DNA from: Sphaerolaimus hirsutus
Lineage: Eukaryota; Nematoda; Chromadorea; Monhysterida; Sphaerolaimidae
DNA: 64,000 nt
Assembly: GCA_964036195.1 (NCBI GenBank)
Contig: OZ038458.1
Coordinates: 25,743,832-25,807,831, forward strand
Direction: 5' to 3'
In this document: one piece after another, positions 42,543 to 53,084 of the stretch
Position numbering within the stretch: position 1 is the stretch's first letter
Layout of the letters: the number at the start of each line of letters is the position of its first letter
The notes under the pieces: model-generated
What the model was told of the DNA's origin: nothing
Database searches by the model: none
What the model saw: the letters and a program-made list of their open reading frames with translations, nothing else
Position numbers and translations under genes: made by a program

Positions 42543-43736
42543 ATGTCGACAATTTCGTACGATGCATTCATCGGCTTCGTGGACCAATCACTTGCTAACA
42601 AGGATCGAGCAAAATTCGACCAGCTGCGCAACATTTTGAAGGCCCACAACCCCAATGACCTGCCTGACGATGAAGACATGTGGCGCAAGATATTGTATGA
42701 GCGTTACGCAGCAAAGCCGAAAACGGTGGCTGCTGCGATTCGAGACACGGGGGTCACCAATTTGCTGGATCCGCTCCCACGGCAAGCTGTGGCTGCAACT
42801 ACCGCATCGTCATCGGCCCCCGCCACTGCATCAGAATCACCGGAAATCATCAAGCAGCTGTGCACATTCATGAAATCTATGATGGAACAACAAATGCAAG
42901 GGCAGGCTGCTATGATGGAACAACAACGACAGACGCAAGCAGCGTTGATTAGAGAGCAAAGGGAACAACAAGCGGCGATGATGAATGAACAAAAAGAAAT
43001 GCTGTCGCTGGTGGTGGACAAGTTGACAAATTCAAATGCAGATGCTGGCAAGACAGAAACCGGCCACACATCGCAACTGGCTGTCACCGACCTGACATCA
43101 CCAAAGTACACCGTACACGAGAAACGCTTGTGGGCGCCGCTACTGGATGAGCGTTTCCCTACATTCAATGGTGAAGACCCGCTAAAATTCAAGTTGTGGA
43201 TCAACGATTTGAAGGCGCGCATCCAACTGACAGAAGCTCCAGACAAGTACGCCATCATCCATGTGCGCAAGTGCCTGACTGGTCGTGCGCTACGTCAATT
43301 CGAACGCCTACCAGACGAGGATCGCGAAACATTTGAACAAGTCTGCGAGTTTTTGGAGTCGCAGTATGGGGATCATTTTGCTGCCCAGAATGCAATGAAC
43401 AAATTGCTGAACCTGTGCCAACGACCAAAGGAACATGTCCGTGACTATGGTTTACTTGTCGACAGTTTAGTGCGCCAGGCGATGCCTGATATTCAGCCAA
43501 CTGCTCTGCAGATCCAACTGAAACACTACTTCATGTCTGGTCTCAACAGCAACATTCTTCAAAATTCACTCTACACACTGCCGACATACGAGATGATGTC
43601 ATTCAAGGAGCTGATTGATAATGCGGAGCGGCTCGAATTTGCCGACAAGAGACAGAAAACCTACGGGAAACCAGAAATGTTCTGCATTTTTCACAATAGC
43701 AGAGGACACACTACGAATGAGTGCACCATGGCCTAA
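42543..43736 (+). CDS. gag of Ty3/gypsy #2
   Basis: About 397 codons from MSTISYDAFIGFVDQS, chosen over an ATG 13 codons earlier because it follows the A-rich leader GACACAATATG. Residues about 120-165 form a Met/Gln-rich coiled coil (MEQQMQGQAAMMEQQ). Residues about 200-290 are the capsid-like retrotransposon gag domain (FPTFNGEDPLKFKLWINDLK; LTGRALRQFERLPDE). It ends just after a first zinc knuckle FCIFHNSRGHTTNEC, spaced C-x2-H-x4-H-x4-C. A TAA at 43734 separates it from a second, same-frame knuckle, so the gag product is cut short or read through. Confidence 0.88.
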   Translation: MSTISYDAFIGFVDQSLANKDRAKFDQLRNILKAHNPNDLPDDEDMWRKILYERYAAKPKTVAAAIRDTGVTNLLDPLPRQAVAATTASSSAPATASESPEIIKQLCTFMKSMMEQQMQGQAAMMEQQRQTQAALIREQREQQAAMMNEQKEMLSLVVDKLTNSNADAGKTETGHTSQLAVTDLTSPKYTVHEKRLWAPLLDERFPTFNGEDPLKFKLWINDLKARIQLTEAPDKYAIIHVRKCLTGRALRQFERLPDEDRETFEQVCEFLESQYGDHFAAQNAMNKLLNLCQRPKEHVRDYGLLVDSLVRQAMPDIQPTALQIQLKHYFMSGLNSNILQNSLYTLPTYEMMSFKELIDNAERLEFADKRQKTYGKPEMFCIFHNSRGHTTNECTMA

Positions 43737-43739
43737 GAA

Positions 43740-44335
43740 ATGGCTAAAAGTGCAACGTTGAACAATCCGAGGATTCAGCGTGGTGGAACGTCAAACAACC
43801 GTGGCTTCAATCGGCAACCAAGTAACCGGGGTCGTTTCCCACCACGAACGTCATCATTCCCGCGACAATTTCAGTTGAATGTGGATCGATTCCCTGCCCG
43901 ACAGAATTCAGAAAAGTGGTGCACATTCCACAACTCCCGGACACACAACACGGAGGACTGCTCCAGTCAAAGGCAGTTCAACAGACCGTTCAATGCCGCC
44001 AGGCCTCCGTTCAATGCTGCGAAGTCGCCAATGAAAACTGAATGGCGGTCATCAAAAGTGAATCATGTTCAATTTGGGGCTGATGCTGAGACTGAACCGG
44101 AGTATCGAGCTCAGCAGATCAATCGCATTCAACATGCGATGCAGTCAATGGGCCTGCTAGCGCATAAAGCGTGCAACAAAATCAACCGGCCAGCTGCGTA
44201 CCTGAACAGTATCCCATTTTCTACCTGCCGACCTGATAATGGGGCGGATGTGTCGATTGTGACCCATCTTGTGGTCAAGAAGCTGGGGCTGACTGTCAAT
44301 CCACCAGTGAGAAACTACATGCTGCAAATGGAACT
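43740..44335 (+). pseudogene. Second zinc knuckle and protease start (Ty3/gypsy #2)
   Basis: The same frame as gag after the TAA. A basic, Arg/Asn-rich linker, a second knuckle WCTFHNSRTHNTEDC (again C-x2-H-x4-H-x4-C), then the start of an aspartic protease with DNGADVSIV. The expected active-site triad is D-[ST]-G, so an Asn replaces the second residue and activity is doubtful. Protease continues in another frame after about 44320. Confidence 0.75.
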
Positions 44336-44338
44336 GCA

Positions 44339-44941
44339 TTGGACACAAACGGCTGTGTCAACATTCAAATTGAATACGCTGGTGGCAAAGCAATGCACAC
44401 CTGCTTTGTATCTGACGACATCGATTATGACATCCTACTGGGCGAGGATGTGCTGCCAAAACTTGGCATTCGCATGACTGCTGCAGATGGAAGCAACTTG
44501 TTACCAGAGGCTGACACTGTCAACGCTTCTCCGGACATTTGCCGCAGATTGGTGCAACACTGCAAGTTGGAAGACGATGATGAATCGGCACTGGTGATTT
44601 TTGCTGACAAGGAGGGCCAGCTGATACAAGCTGCCCACGTGCCATTGTTAGATTGCAAACCAGTCACTGAATTGGTAATTAACGAGCTGCATGAGCTGAC
44701 AAAGGACGATTGGTCGAAAATGTTGAATATTGGAGCATCTTCCAATGATGATCGACAGAAAGTGGTCGACACACTCTTCAACCTACGTCATGCATTTAGC
44801 TCAGACTACAAGGCTGGGACATGCCAGAATGTTGACGAGATTGGCTGTACCGAGGTCGAACATGAAATCGACACTGGAGATACGCTACCGTTCAAAGTAC
44901 CACCACGTCGCATCCCGCTCATGAAGTGGAAAAGATGCTGA
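44339..44941 (+). pseudogene. Protease C-terminal part and pol linker (Ty3/gypsy #2)
   Basis: NIQIEYAGGKAMHTCFVSDD followed by DYDILLGEDVLPKLGI gives the flap-side strands and the conserved [DN]ILLG motif of retroviral-type proteases, followed by the linker to RT (HEIDTGDTLPFKVPPRRIP). It lies one frame away from both neighbours, so a 1-nt shift is needed on each side. Confidence 0.8.
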
Positions 44942-46533
44942 AAGATTTGTTGGATCAAGGCTGCATTGTTCCGTCAAACAGCAACTACAGCAGCGCTTTC
45001 GTACTAGCAAAGAAGAAGGACGGATCATGGCGATTTTGCGTAGATTTTCGCCAGCTGAATTTGAACACAAGACGCGACAGCTACCCGCTGCCGCGCATGG
45101 ACGACATGCTCGATTTGTGGCCAGGCCGAAAATTTTTCTCCACCCTTGATATCAAGTGCAGCTACTACAACATCAGAATCAAAAAGGAGGACCAGCACAA
45201 GACTGTGTTTACTGCCCTCAACCAGCTCTTCGAGTGGAAGCGCATGCCATTTGGATTGCACAATGCTCCTGCAACATTTCAACGTGCCATGAACAACATC
45301 CTGATGGATCACAAGGCATTTTGCCGTGCTTATTTGGATGATATTATCATCGCTTCTGCAACTTTCGATGAGCATATTGAGCACCTGAAGGCTGTTATCT
45401 CCACGATGTGCAACGCTGGCATGCGATTGAATCCTCGCAAATGTCATTTTTTGAAGGACAGAATCCAGTACCTGGGCCACGTGATTAGTGCCGATGGAAT
45501 CAGTGTTGATCCTGATAAAGCAGCTGCGATTCGCAACTACCCGCTACCCGTCACCAAGAAAGATGGAGCAGGATTTTTGGGACTCGCTAGCTACATGCGA
45601 AGGTTCCATCACAACTTGTCGCATCGTCTCGCGCCGCTACGTAAATTTTTCCAAGCACCGGAAACAAAGGCAGAGAAATTGGAATGGACAGACGAGCTGA
45701 AGAAATTGTTTTGGCAGATTTGCAATGAGATGGGTGACCCACGAAGTTTGGCTATGCCTGTGCCTGGCCGTGACTACGTCATCACTACTGACGCAAGTAC
45801 AGATGGACTTGGTGCGATGTTGGAGCAAGCCAACGATGCTGGACAACTGCAACCGATTGCATTTGCAAGCCGCGTCACCGCACCTGCTGAGAAACGCTAC
45901 TCGGCTACAGAATTGGAAGCTCGTGGAGTGATTTATGCTCTGGAGACATTTCGCCCATACATCACTGGGGAAAAAGTGACTGTGTTCACTGATCACCACC
46001 CGCTGACTCACCTGTTCCAGAAGAACAGCCCCTCACATCGCCTATACCGATGGTGCTTAGTGCTACAACAATTTGACGTCACTCTGCGCTACAAGCCTGG
46101 GATCAAGAACCAGGTAGCAGATGCACTTTCACGCGCACCTGCGGGCACCGTTCCTGTTCGCATGGAGGGAGTAAAGTCAATTGACGAACCAGAAGCAACA
46201 CTTGACACAGTGTGCAACATTCGAGTGTCACACATGTTGGCAAAACTGGTGACGACAAAGCCTGTTGCTGTGAACAACATAGTTTTGGCTGACAAGAAGG
46301 AAAGGGAAGAGATGCTGCAATGGCATCATGAGGGACGATGGGCCGCACATGCAAGCGCGCAGAAGACGTATCAGCGTCTACGCCCATTCTATTCCCATGC
46401 AACTTGGCCGACTCTTGCTGCTGATGTACAAGCATACTGCAAACAGTGCAATGTCTGCAAACAGCGATCAACTCGATACGAGGTGCTGCCACTGCTACCA
46501 CGGCCACCTCCAGATCAACCGCGCCGCCGTTGA
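44926..46533 (+). CDS. Reverse transcriptase, RNase H and integrase zinc domain (Ty3/gypsy #2)
   Basis: About 535 codons. RT has KKKDGSWRFCVDFRQLN (about 27-43), FSTLDIKCSYYNIRI, the catalytic AYLDDIIIAS (about 135-145) and the thumb motif GHVISADGISVDPDK. RNase H has TTDASTDGLGAML (about 287), TELEARGVIYALE and FTDHHPLTHL with VADALSRAP at its end. The integrase zinc-binding domain has the H...H and YCKQCNVCKQ pairs (about 470-510). It copies RNA to DNA and removes the RNA strand. Catalytic residues are intact. A TGA ends the frame just before the integrase core, in the same frame, where Ty3/gypsy polyproteins continue. Confidence 0.93.
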   Translation: MEKMLKDLLDQGCIVPSNSNYSSAFVLAKKKDGSWRFCVDFRQLNLNTRRDSYPLPRMDDMLDLWPGRKFFSTLDIKCSYYNIRIKKEDQHKTVFTALNQLFEWKRMPFGLHNAPATFQRAMNNILMDHKAFCRAYLDDIIIASATFDEHIEHLKAVISTMCNAGMRLNPRKCHFLKDRIQYLGHVISADGISVDPDKAAAIRNYPLPVTKKDGAGFLGLASYMRRFHHNLSHRLAPLRKFFQAPETKAEKLEWTDELKKLFWQICNEMGDPRSLAMPVPGRDYVITTDASTDGLGAMLEQANDAGQLQPIAFASRVTAPAEKRYSATELEARGVIYALETFRPYITGEKVTVFTDHHPLTHLFQKNSPSHRLYRWCLVLQQFDVTLRYKPGIKNQVADALSRAPAGTVPVRMEGVKSIDEPEATLDTVCNIRVSHMLAKLVTTKPVAVNNIVLADKKEREEMLQWHHEGRWAAHASAQKTYQRLRPFYSHATWPTLAADVQAYCKQCNVCKQRSTRYEVLPLLPRPPPDQPRRR

Positions 46534-46536
46534 CAC

Positions 46537-47313
46537 ATGGACTATTCTACATTCATGCCAAACTCCTACAAAGGTCCGCGCTACTGTCTCGTCGCCATCG
46601 ATGCAATGTCGCGTTTCATTGAGGCAAAATCGTGCAATGCGACTGATGCTAAAAATGCTGTCAAGATGTTTAACGAGATTGTCACAAAACACGGAGTTCC
46701 AGAAGAGGTTGTTACTGACAGCGGAACACACTTCAACTGCCATGAGTTCCAGTCAATGCTGCAGAAGCATCAAACTAAGCTGCACACAACTACACCAGGC
46801 TCGAAGACCAGCAACGGCATCTGCGAACGTGCCATCCGCACCCTACAGGATATTCTTGCAAAGAAACGAGCTGACGATGGTCGAGCGTGGAATCTGATAC
46901 TGCCTGATGCTGTAGCTGCCTACAATGCAACTGAGCACTCCGCTACTGGCGCTACACCTTTTGAAGTCCATTATGGCTCGAAACGTGCAACAACGGGACA
47001 TGAGTTTGAACCAGCACCTCCGCTGATTGACTTCTGGAAGCGCATCAACGAACGTGTGGAGGCTGCGCAACAGAAAGCTGCCAACACTGCTTTCTCCACC
47101 AATCCAAACACTCGCTTCAGAATTGGTGATGCTGTTTTCGTTCGAGACGCACCTGCCATGGGAAGCCGCAAAGCAAAACTTGACTTGCCGAATTCCCGCG
47201 AAGGCGAGATAGAATCGTTTCCATTGCCAAAGGCTGCAGTGATCAAGTTCACAAATGGCAAGCATCGTACTGTGCCGATCAACATGCTGCAACCCAGATT
47301 CACAAAGAGTTGA
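46537..47313 (+). CDS. Integrase core and C-terminal domain (Ty3/gypsy #2)
   Basis: About 258 codons, in frame with RT after the single TGA. The catalytic triad is MDYSTF (Asp), VVTDSGTHF (Asp) and SNGICERAIRTLQ (Glu), with 35 residues between the last two. The C-terminal SH3-like part has FRIGDAVFVRDAP and KHRTVPINMLQPRF. It would insert cDNA into the genome. The TGA in the stretch PRRR-stop-HMDY sits where relatives have a continuous W-x-R-V-H-x-D motif, so it is probably a mutation. Confidence 0.92.
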   Translation: MDYSTFMPNSYKGPRYCLVAIDAMSRFIEAKSCNATDAKNAVKMFNEIVTKHGVPEEVVTDSGTHFNCHEFQSMLQKHQTKLHTTTPGSKTSNGICERAIRTLQDILAKKRADDGRAWNLILPDAVAAYNATEHSATGATPFEVHYGSKRATTGHEFEPAPPLIDFWKRINERVEAAQQKAANTAFSTNPNTRFRIGDAVFVRDAPAMGSRKAKLDLPNSREGEIESFPLPKAAVIKFTNGKHRTVPINMLQPRFTKS

Positions 47314-47655
47314 TTTTGATATTTGAATATTTTGTGATTGTGTTCTTTCTCAAATCGTATCTCTCGCCTTTTGTAAACAAATCCCAATGTGTGTTTGTGA
47401 TAAGCGCGCTTGTGTGAAACCAATTTGTGTGATCTTGTGTGATGTGTTTTATATTACTCTCTCTCATATCTTTTCTGATTATCCGTGGTCGTATAATCTT
47501 TGTTCGCCCCCGAGGAGTTGAATAGGTGTAATTGGGTGTTTTGTGTGAACCCGCGATTATTATGTTTCAATGATTATTGACTAGGGCTCACCTTGGTTGT
47601 GTTGTCAGATCAGTTCAGTCTAATAAAGTCCTAGTATACAAACTTGGACCCGGGG
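47314..47655 (+). repeat. 3' LTR of Ty3/gypsy #2
   Basis: Follows the integrase stop by a few bases. It contains a TATAATC promoter-like box (about 47490), the conserved AACCCGCGATTATTATGTTTC and TCTAATAAAGTCC near the end. The exact ends are not resolved because the 5' copy is missing. Confidence 0.65.
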
Positions 47656-48413
47656 TTGAGGGACCCCCTCCAAACTGTACATTACATCAAAATACATGGC
47701 TAGCATGTGTGCAACCTTAATTAGAGTGGTGTATTTCCTATAATCAACGATGGGTGAGTTCTCAAAATAAAAACACTTTCTGTATTTTGAGTTTTTCAAA
47801 AATGAATATCTGTGCGTTGAGTTTTTTTCACGAAAAAAACTTGAGTTTCCGTGTTTTATTTCTGTGTTTTTTGAAAAAACTTGAGTTTTTTGGTAAAAAC
47901 TCAAGTTTTTTGATAAAAACTCAAGTTTTTCAGTAAAAACTCAAGTTTTTCAGTAAAAACTCAAGTTTTTCAGTAAAAATTCAAGCTTTTTTAGTAAAAA
48001 CTCAAGTTTTTTGATAAAATATCAAGTTTTTTTTGGTAAAAACTCAACTTGTTTTACAAAAAGTTGCATTTTACAGCTTTTCACTGTTGAAACAGTGGTT
48101 TTCGTATCAAATGTTGGTTTTGCATATGTTTTGTCATGTATTGGAAAATTTTCATTAGTTCAATGGAGGCAGTTCCAAATGGGTGACCAATACGTTTTAC
48201 AGCTTGGGAGGTGAGGAGCCCTCAGCTCAATTGTGTGAGCTAGCAGACCCTGATGGACACTCCTCAACACATCGATCACAGTCCCTAATATTGTTGAAAC
48301 CACCACAAGATGTGGACACCATTATTTTTTTGGATACTTATTTCATCGTTAAACTTCACGTACATATTTACACACTATACCTATTTACATACATGCATGT
48401 CTTATGTATGCAC

Positions 48414-50290
48414 TAGTGATGGAAAAGCGCCAGAAAAAAGGGCGCCAAGCGCCAAGGGCGCCATGGCGCCATTCGGAAAGTGGGCGCCAAGCGCCAAGGG
48501 CGCCACAGAAAAAGGGCGCCAGGCGCCAAGGGCGCCATGGCGCCATTCGAAAAGAGGGCGCCAGGCGCCAGGGGCGCCACGGAAAGAGGGCGCCAAGCGC
48601 CAAAGGCGCCATGGCGCCATTTGGAAAAAAGGGCGCCAGGCGCCAAGGGCGCCAGGATAAACAAGTGCCTACAACACCCTGCATGTGCTAAACATGTTGC
48701 TACAGCACCGTGGTACATACATTCACTTCTTGATTCGCGTTCTCCACAATGTAATGAACAAAAACGAGACTAGCAACATAATTTTTAAAAATCCACATGA
48801 CGAATTGAAACACAATGGAAATTGTCATTTGACAATAATCCATTCACTTCAAATAGACTTTTCCAATCGATGTTTCCTTGAAATGGACAAAAACGGAATT
48901 GCAACGATTTGAATCCGTTTATTTGTTTATGATTGTGCAAGTTCGACGGTCCATCATTCTTGTGTCTTCTACTCTTTTGATCCGTCAGACACATCTGATG
49001 AACCGTTGGACGAAAGATTTTCACCCACTCACACCACTTCGTCCATTTTTCTGGCAAATTTAGATCATCCACGGATGCGCTTTTCATTTTTTTTTCATTT
49101 ACACAGCACTCATATTGATACCCTGCTGGCGCCTTTTTGGCGCCCTTTTAAAGTAGTGCGCCAGGCGCCAAGGGCGCCACGGAAAAAGGGCGCCAAGCGC
49201 CAAGGGCGCCATGGCGCCTTTCAGAATGCGGGCGCCAGGCGCCAAGGGCGCCACAGAAAAAGGGCGCCAAGCGCCAATGGCGCCATGGCGCGGCGCCCTT
49301 TGGCGCCCTCAAATGGCGCCAGCGCCATGGCGCCATTCCATCACTAGTGATGTTAAAGGCACCGGGAAAAATGGCACCGCACCGCACCGGCACCTTTGCC
49401 AACACATGAAAAGGGCACCTGGCACCCTGGGGCACCGGCCAGAAAATGGCACCGCACCGCACCGGCACCGGTGCCTTTTGGAAAAAATGGCACCGGCACC
49501 GAAGGGCACCGGCGGGTTGCCGGTGCTAGCACCGAAAGGCACCGCACCGGGCTGGAATTTCTGAAGTGAATATCGGGCAGTTTCTCAGTGGTCTCACTTT
49601 TGGAAGCGCATATTTCCATGAATTTTCAACCGATTTTGATGGTTGAGCACTTAAAATGATAAGAATGATGTGGCAATCACTTTTATGAAGCAATTACAAT
49701 GATTACAAATGAAAGATAAAATATTTAATTCACTGCAATGTCCATAGCCACTATTGTCTACTGATCGGAATCGTTGCTGTACAGAGAATGGAACTATCTC
49801 TGTCATAAACTGACAACAAATTTTGAACAAACAAGTAAGATAAATATAAAATATAAAAATGATTTAAAATTCAACAAAATTTTAGATTCGTTCATCAGAT
49901 CACGTATCGGGTATAATGGATTTCACAGTAGGTATATTTATTTGATGGGAGGTTTACAAAAAAGGCAAAAACGGTTGGGTAAAAATATCGCTGTTTTTTG
50001 AAATATGAATACGCACATACTATGGACAAAATTGCACAGCACATGAAGCCTTGGTTGGTGCCTTTCCCGGTGCCTTTTACTTTGCCCTGGTGCTAGCACC
50101 TTTGGCACCGGCAAAAAAATGGCACCGCACCGCACCGGCACCGGTGCCATTCTGAAAAAAATGGCACCGGCACCGGCATGGCACCCCTGAAGATTGCAAG
50201 GGCACCGCACCAGCACCGGTGCTGGTGCCCTTCGGTGCCCAGCACCGGGGCGCCGGTGCCCCGGTGCCTTTACATCACTATCCATCACTA
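48414..50290. mobile_element. GGCGCC-word hAT-like element (middle of nest)
   Basis: Termini TAGTGATGGAAAAGCGCC and ...TTCCATCACTA, flanked by GTATGCAC at 48406-48413 and 50291-50298. GGCGCC words at 48425-48655 and 49125-49335. The core carries the degraded counterpart of the possible exon at 15350. Net length about 930 bp. Confidence 0.95.
49345..50280. mobile_element. GGCACC-word hAT-like element (innermost of nest)
   Basis: Termini TAGTGATGTTAAAGGCACC and GGTGCCTTTACATCACTA, flanked by TCCATCAC at 49337-49344 and 50281-50288. It landed inside the right terminal repeat of the GGCGCC element, two bases from its end. Words GGCACCGGCACC are found at both ends; core 49560-50040. Confidence 0.95.
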
Positions 50291-50535
50291 GTATGCACAT
50301 ACACACATTGTTCAGTTCAAATCTTGTGCCTTCAATTGCTTGGATAAAAAAACTCAAAAAACATTTCCGTATTTTCTGTGTTTCCGTGTTTCCGTGTTCT
50401 CCAAAAAAGAACTCATTTGAGTTTCCGTGTTTTTCAAAATTGTTGAGTTTCCGTGTTTCTGTGTTAAACAAAAACACGGAAACTCAATGAGTTTCCGTAT
50501 TTAATATGTGTGTTTTTGCCATCGTTGCCTATAAT

Positions 50536-50877
50536 ATGGATTAAAGTCTAGACTGGTGTCTTCAATGGAGAGGTGGGTAAAGAGGTGGTGAAAAAATATA
50601 TGGGTCCTCTGTCATTGGAGGAAATATGATACTTTAGTTAAGTTTGCCCACATGCTAGGCATGTTTTTTGAAATGCAGTATGTAATGTACCAACAATAAC
50701 AAGACCAATACCAAAGATGCAATGTTTTGGAATGGATTTTTGTAAACTTCCATAAAATGGTTGGGCATGAAACTCAGTAGTAAAACGTGGACAGTTAGTG
50801 ATTTGGTATGACGGTGTGCAGTGTGCATTCTGTGTGGTATAGGTTTTGTGATATGATAGTGTGGTTTATGCAAGGTG
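50536..50877. repeat. Copy-B flank: inner part of the TAGCAGG element
   Basis: 50640-50877 is the reverse complement of about 35875-36120 (ATACTTTAGTTAAGTTTGCC, CATAAAATGGTTGGGCATGA). It continues at 52952 beyond the insertion. Confidence 0.75.
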
Positions 50878-52951
50878 CAGGCTGTCCGGGAGGGGCACAT
50901 ACAAACGGGGGTACAGTGGGCACATACAAATTTGTATGTGCCCAAACTTGGAAACATACCTTTTGTTTACAGTTTGTATGTGTCCAAACCACCGGGCACA
51001 TGCATGTTTGTATGTTCCCGTGGCTGGGCACATACATGCGCGTGCGCGCGTGTATGTTTCCAAAACGCGGGCACATACAATTTTTTAGACGTCTGTATGT
51101 TCCCCATCGCGGGCACATACATACTTTGGAAAAAAATTTTAGATAAAGAAAAAAACGGGATATCAGCAGGCTGTCCGCGCTGGAAACGCATAGTGTTTCC
51201 AGCGCGTTTATCGCTGCGCGCCTGCCAAAATCACAAGCGCTTTAACGGAACAAGCATTTGCAGCCCAGAACCGCGTTAGGGATTGATGTATTTACATGAT
51301 CATTGTGTAAAATGTCATGCAAAGTGTCAAAAGTCATGGAAAATCCCCTGCAAAATGGTAACTCAGCCCCCTTACATAAATGTCAGATATTTACATGGAT
51401 AACTCAACTAGGATGAGCAGGGCAAAAATTTGAATCACCCTGTATATTGTATCAATCTATCATGGGACTGCACTCTCTCTATACAAAGTGTTATGTCATT
51501 GGTAAATGAGTCATGTGAAGGAGGCAACTTATCAGAAATTTTTTTGTGATCCTTAGTAAGTCGCGCTGTTGCTCTGCACATTTAATCAAAGTGTGTAGGC
51601 ATATCATGGCGATTTTTTTATTGATAAACTGCACCACAAATTATAGCGAATTGATAGTTTATAGCGTCAGTAAAATTGCTGTGGCGGGCACATTAATGCA
51701 CCTAAATTGCGCATTCAGATTCGCATAGACCTTCTGTTACACCCTGGTGCCACTCCCAAACCCTGTAAAATGTCAAATGTCATGCAAAGCTTCTAATTAC
51801 GTGTAAAATGCCCTGTAAAATGTCAAATGTCATGCAAAGTGTCTAAATTTAAGTACAATTCAATGACATTTTCATGACAGTTCCAGCAGTTTCTAATCAG
51901 TTTTCAGTTTTTAATCATTACTACCGCCAAAAATCGACAAGTGTTCATTTCAGCGGCGCCAATGGCGCTCCACACGGTGGTTGACGCTACTTTTTAGTAG
52001 TCGATTGAGTCAACTCAGAGTCAACTGTTTTAAGTATAACTATTTTTAATTTTTTACCTGTGTTGATTAAGAAATATTGAGACGTGGATTGATGCAGAAT
52101 GAAAGAAGGGGATTTTTTGGATACATATTGTAAATGGCTCAGAGTCAATTGAATTTTTGACCAGTTAACTCTGGGTTGACGCTAATTTTGGCGTCAACTA
52201 GCGTGTGTGGGACCAATCTTTGAACTTAAGGGTGCCGGCATTTTCGCACCTGAAAAAGTGGAGATCGGCGCTTCGCCGATCATCCAAACTCACTCTGGCT
52301 GACCAAAAATTTTCGTCCAATCATTTTATCAATGTTCATCGTTTTATTGTATTATGATGCAAGGAAAATGCGCTTGCAATGCATCGTAAATATTTATTGA
52401 TGCCAGGCACTCCACGCGGCCCGCTCATTAGCGGAACGCGTGCATAATTGTGGAGTGTCTGCATTCAATAAATATTTTTTATTGTGTCGCAATAGATAAA
52501 AAAAGCCCAAATTTTTTTATTTTTAGTGAATTTGGATGATCGGCCAGGCGCCGATATCTGGTTTGAAAGGCGCCATGCACAAATGCTAACTGTCGGCACC
52601 CAAAACTTTTTAAGGATGAGTGTCGCTGTACTGAAAACAACAGTAATTTATTTTTGGCAGCAAAAACGGTGTATGTTCCCAAAGCCGGGCACATACAATT
52701 TTTAAAAAGTATGTATGTTTCCAAAACTGGGCACATACACGTTTTTCTGAAATGTATGTGCCCGAAATCATGGGGAACATACACGCGTGTATGTTTCCAA
52801 GCGCGGGCACATGCATTTTTTTCAAAAGTTGCATGTGCCCAAAGCTGGAAATATACATTGTTTTTATCGCGTGCATGTTCCCAAATGTGGGGAACATACA
52901 CACCGGGCACATGCAGGGGCACGTACGTATGTGCCCCTCCCGGACAGCCTG
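50878..52951. mobile_element. GGGCACATACAA-word element with 8-bp duplication
   Basis: Termini CAGGCTGTCCGGGAGGGG and CCCCTCCCGGACAGCCTG, flanked by GCAAGGTG at 50870-50877 and 52952-52959. The empty site is at 35869-35876. Words GGGCACATACAA, TGTATGTTTCC and GTATGTGCCC at 50895-51125 and 52665-52940. The core (51130-52660) holds a second CAGGCTGTCCG with a 12-bp stem hairpin (51176-51206), AAAGTGTCA words at 51305 and 51755, GTTGACGCT segments at 51965-52205, and a hairpin with AATATTTATTGATGCC arms at 52388-52480. No coding frame. Confidence 0.93.
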
Positions 52952-53066
52952 GCAAGGTGTCAAACTTTGTTGTAATCTTAAATTGGTTACATTTGTGCTT
53001 TGCTGTTCTTTTTCCGTTTGTAAATCCTTGTGGTATTAATTGTAGTGAACCACAAAACCCACTACT
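52952..53066. repeat. Copy-B continuation of the TAGCAGG element
   Basis: AAGGTGTCAAACTTTGTTGTAATC ... GGTATTAATTGTAGTGAACC, the reverse complement of 35770-35875, ending at the 53064 site that is occupied by an insertion in copy A. Confidence 0.8.
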
Positions 53067-53084
53067 CAGAGGCTTGCACAAACT

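Larger units (their letters stand above)
42425..47655 (+). mobile_element. Ty3/gypsy LTR retrotransposon #2, nearly complete
   Basis: Order gag - protease - RT - RNase H - integrase - 3' LTR, the order of Metaviridae. Coding is interrupted by two in-frame stops (43734 and 46531) and two frameshifts (about 44320 and 44915). GC is clearly higher than in the surroundings. The 5' LTR and primer-binding site are not visible because of the gap. Confidence 0.92.
47745..50527. mobile_element. ACTCAAG/GTTTCCGTG-word hAT-like element (outermost of a three-level nest)
   Basis: Termini CAACGATGGGTGAG and TTTTTGCCATCGTTG, flanked by CCTATAAT at 47737-47744 and 50528-50535. The left arm has AAAAACTCAAGTTTTT words (47760-48060) and the right arm GAGTTTCCGTGTTT words (50345-50510). 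Without the nested insertion, 898 bp remain. Confidence 0.93.

Noticed and set aside
47760-48060. Possible CRISPR-like array (repeating AAAAACTCAAGTTTTT)
   Set aside because: The units are adjacent or overlapping with no unique spacers of constant length, and the setting is an animal genome. It is the subterminal word array of a transposon.
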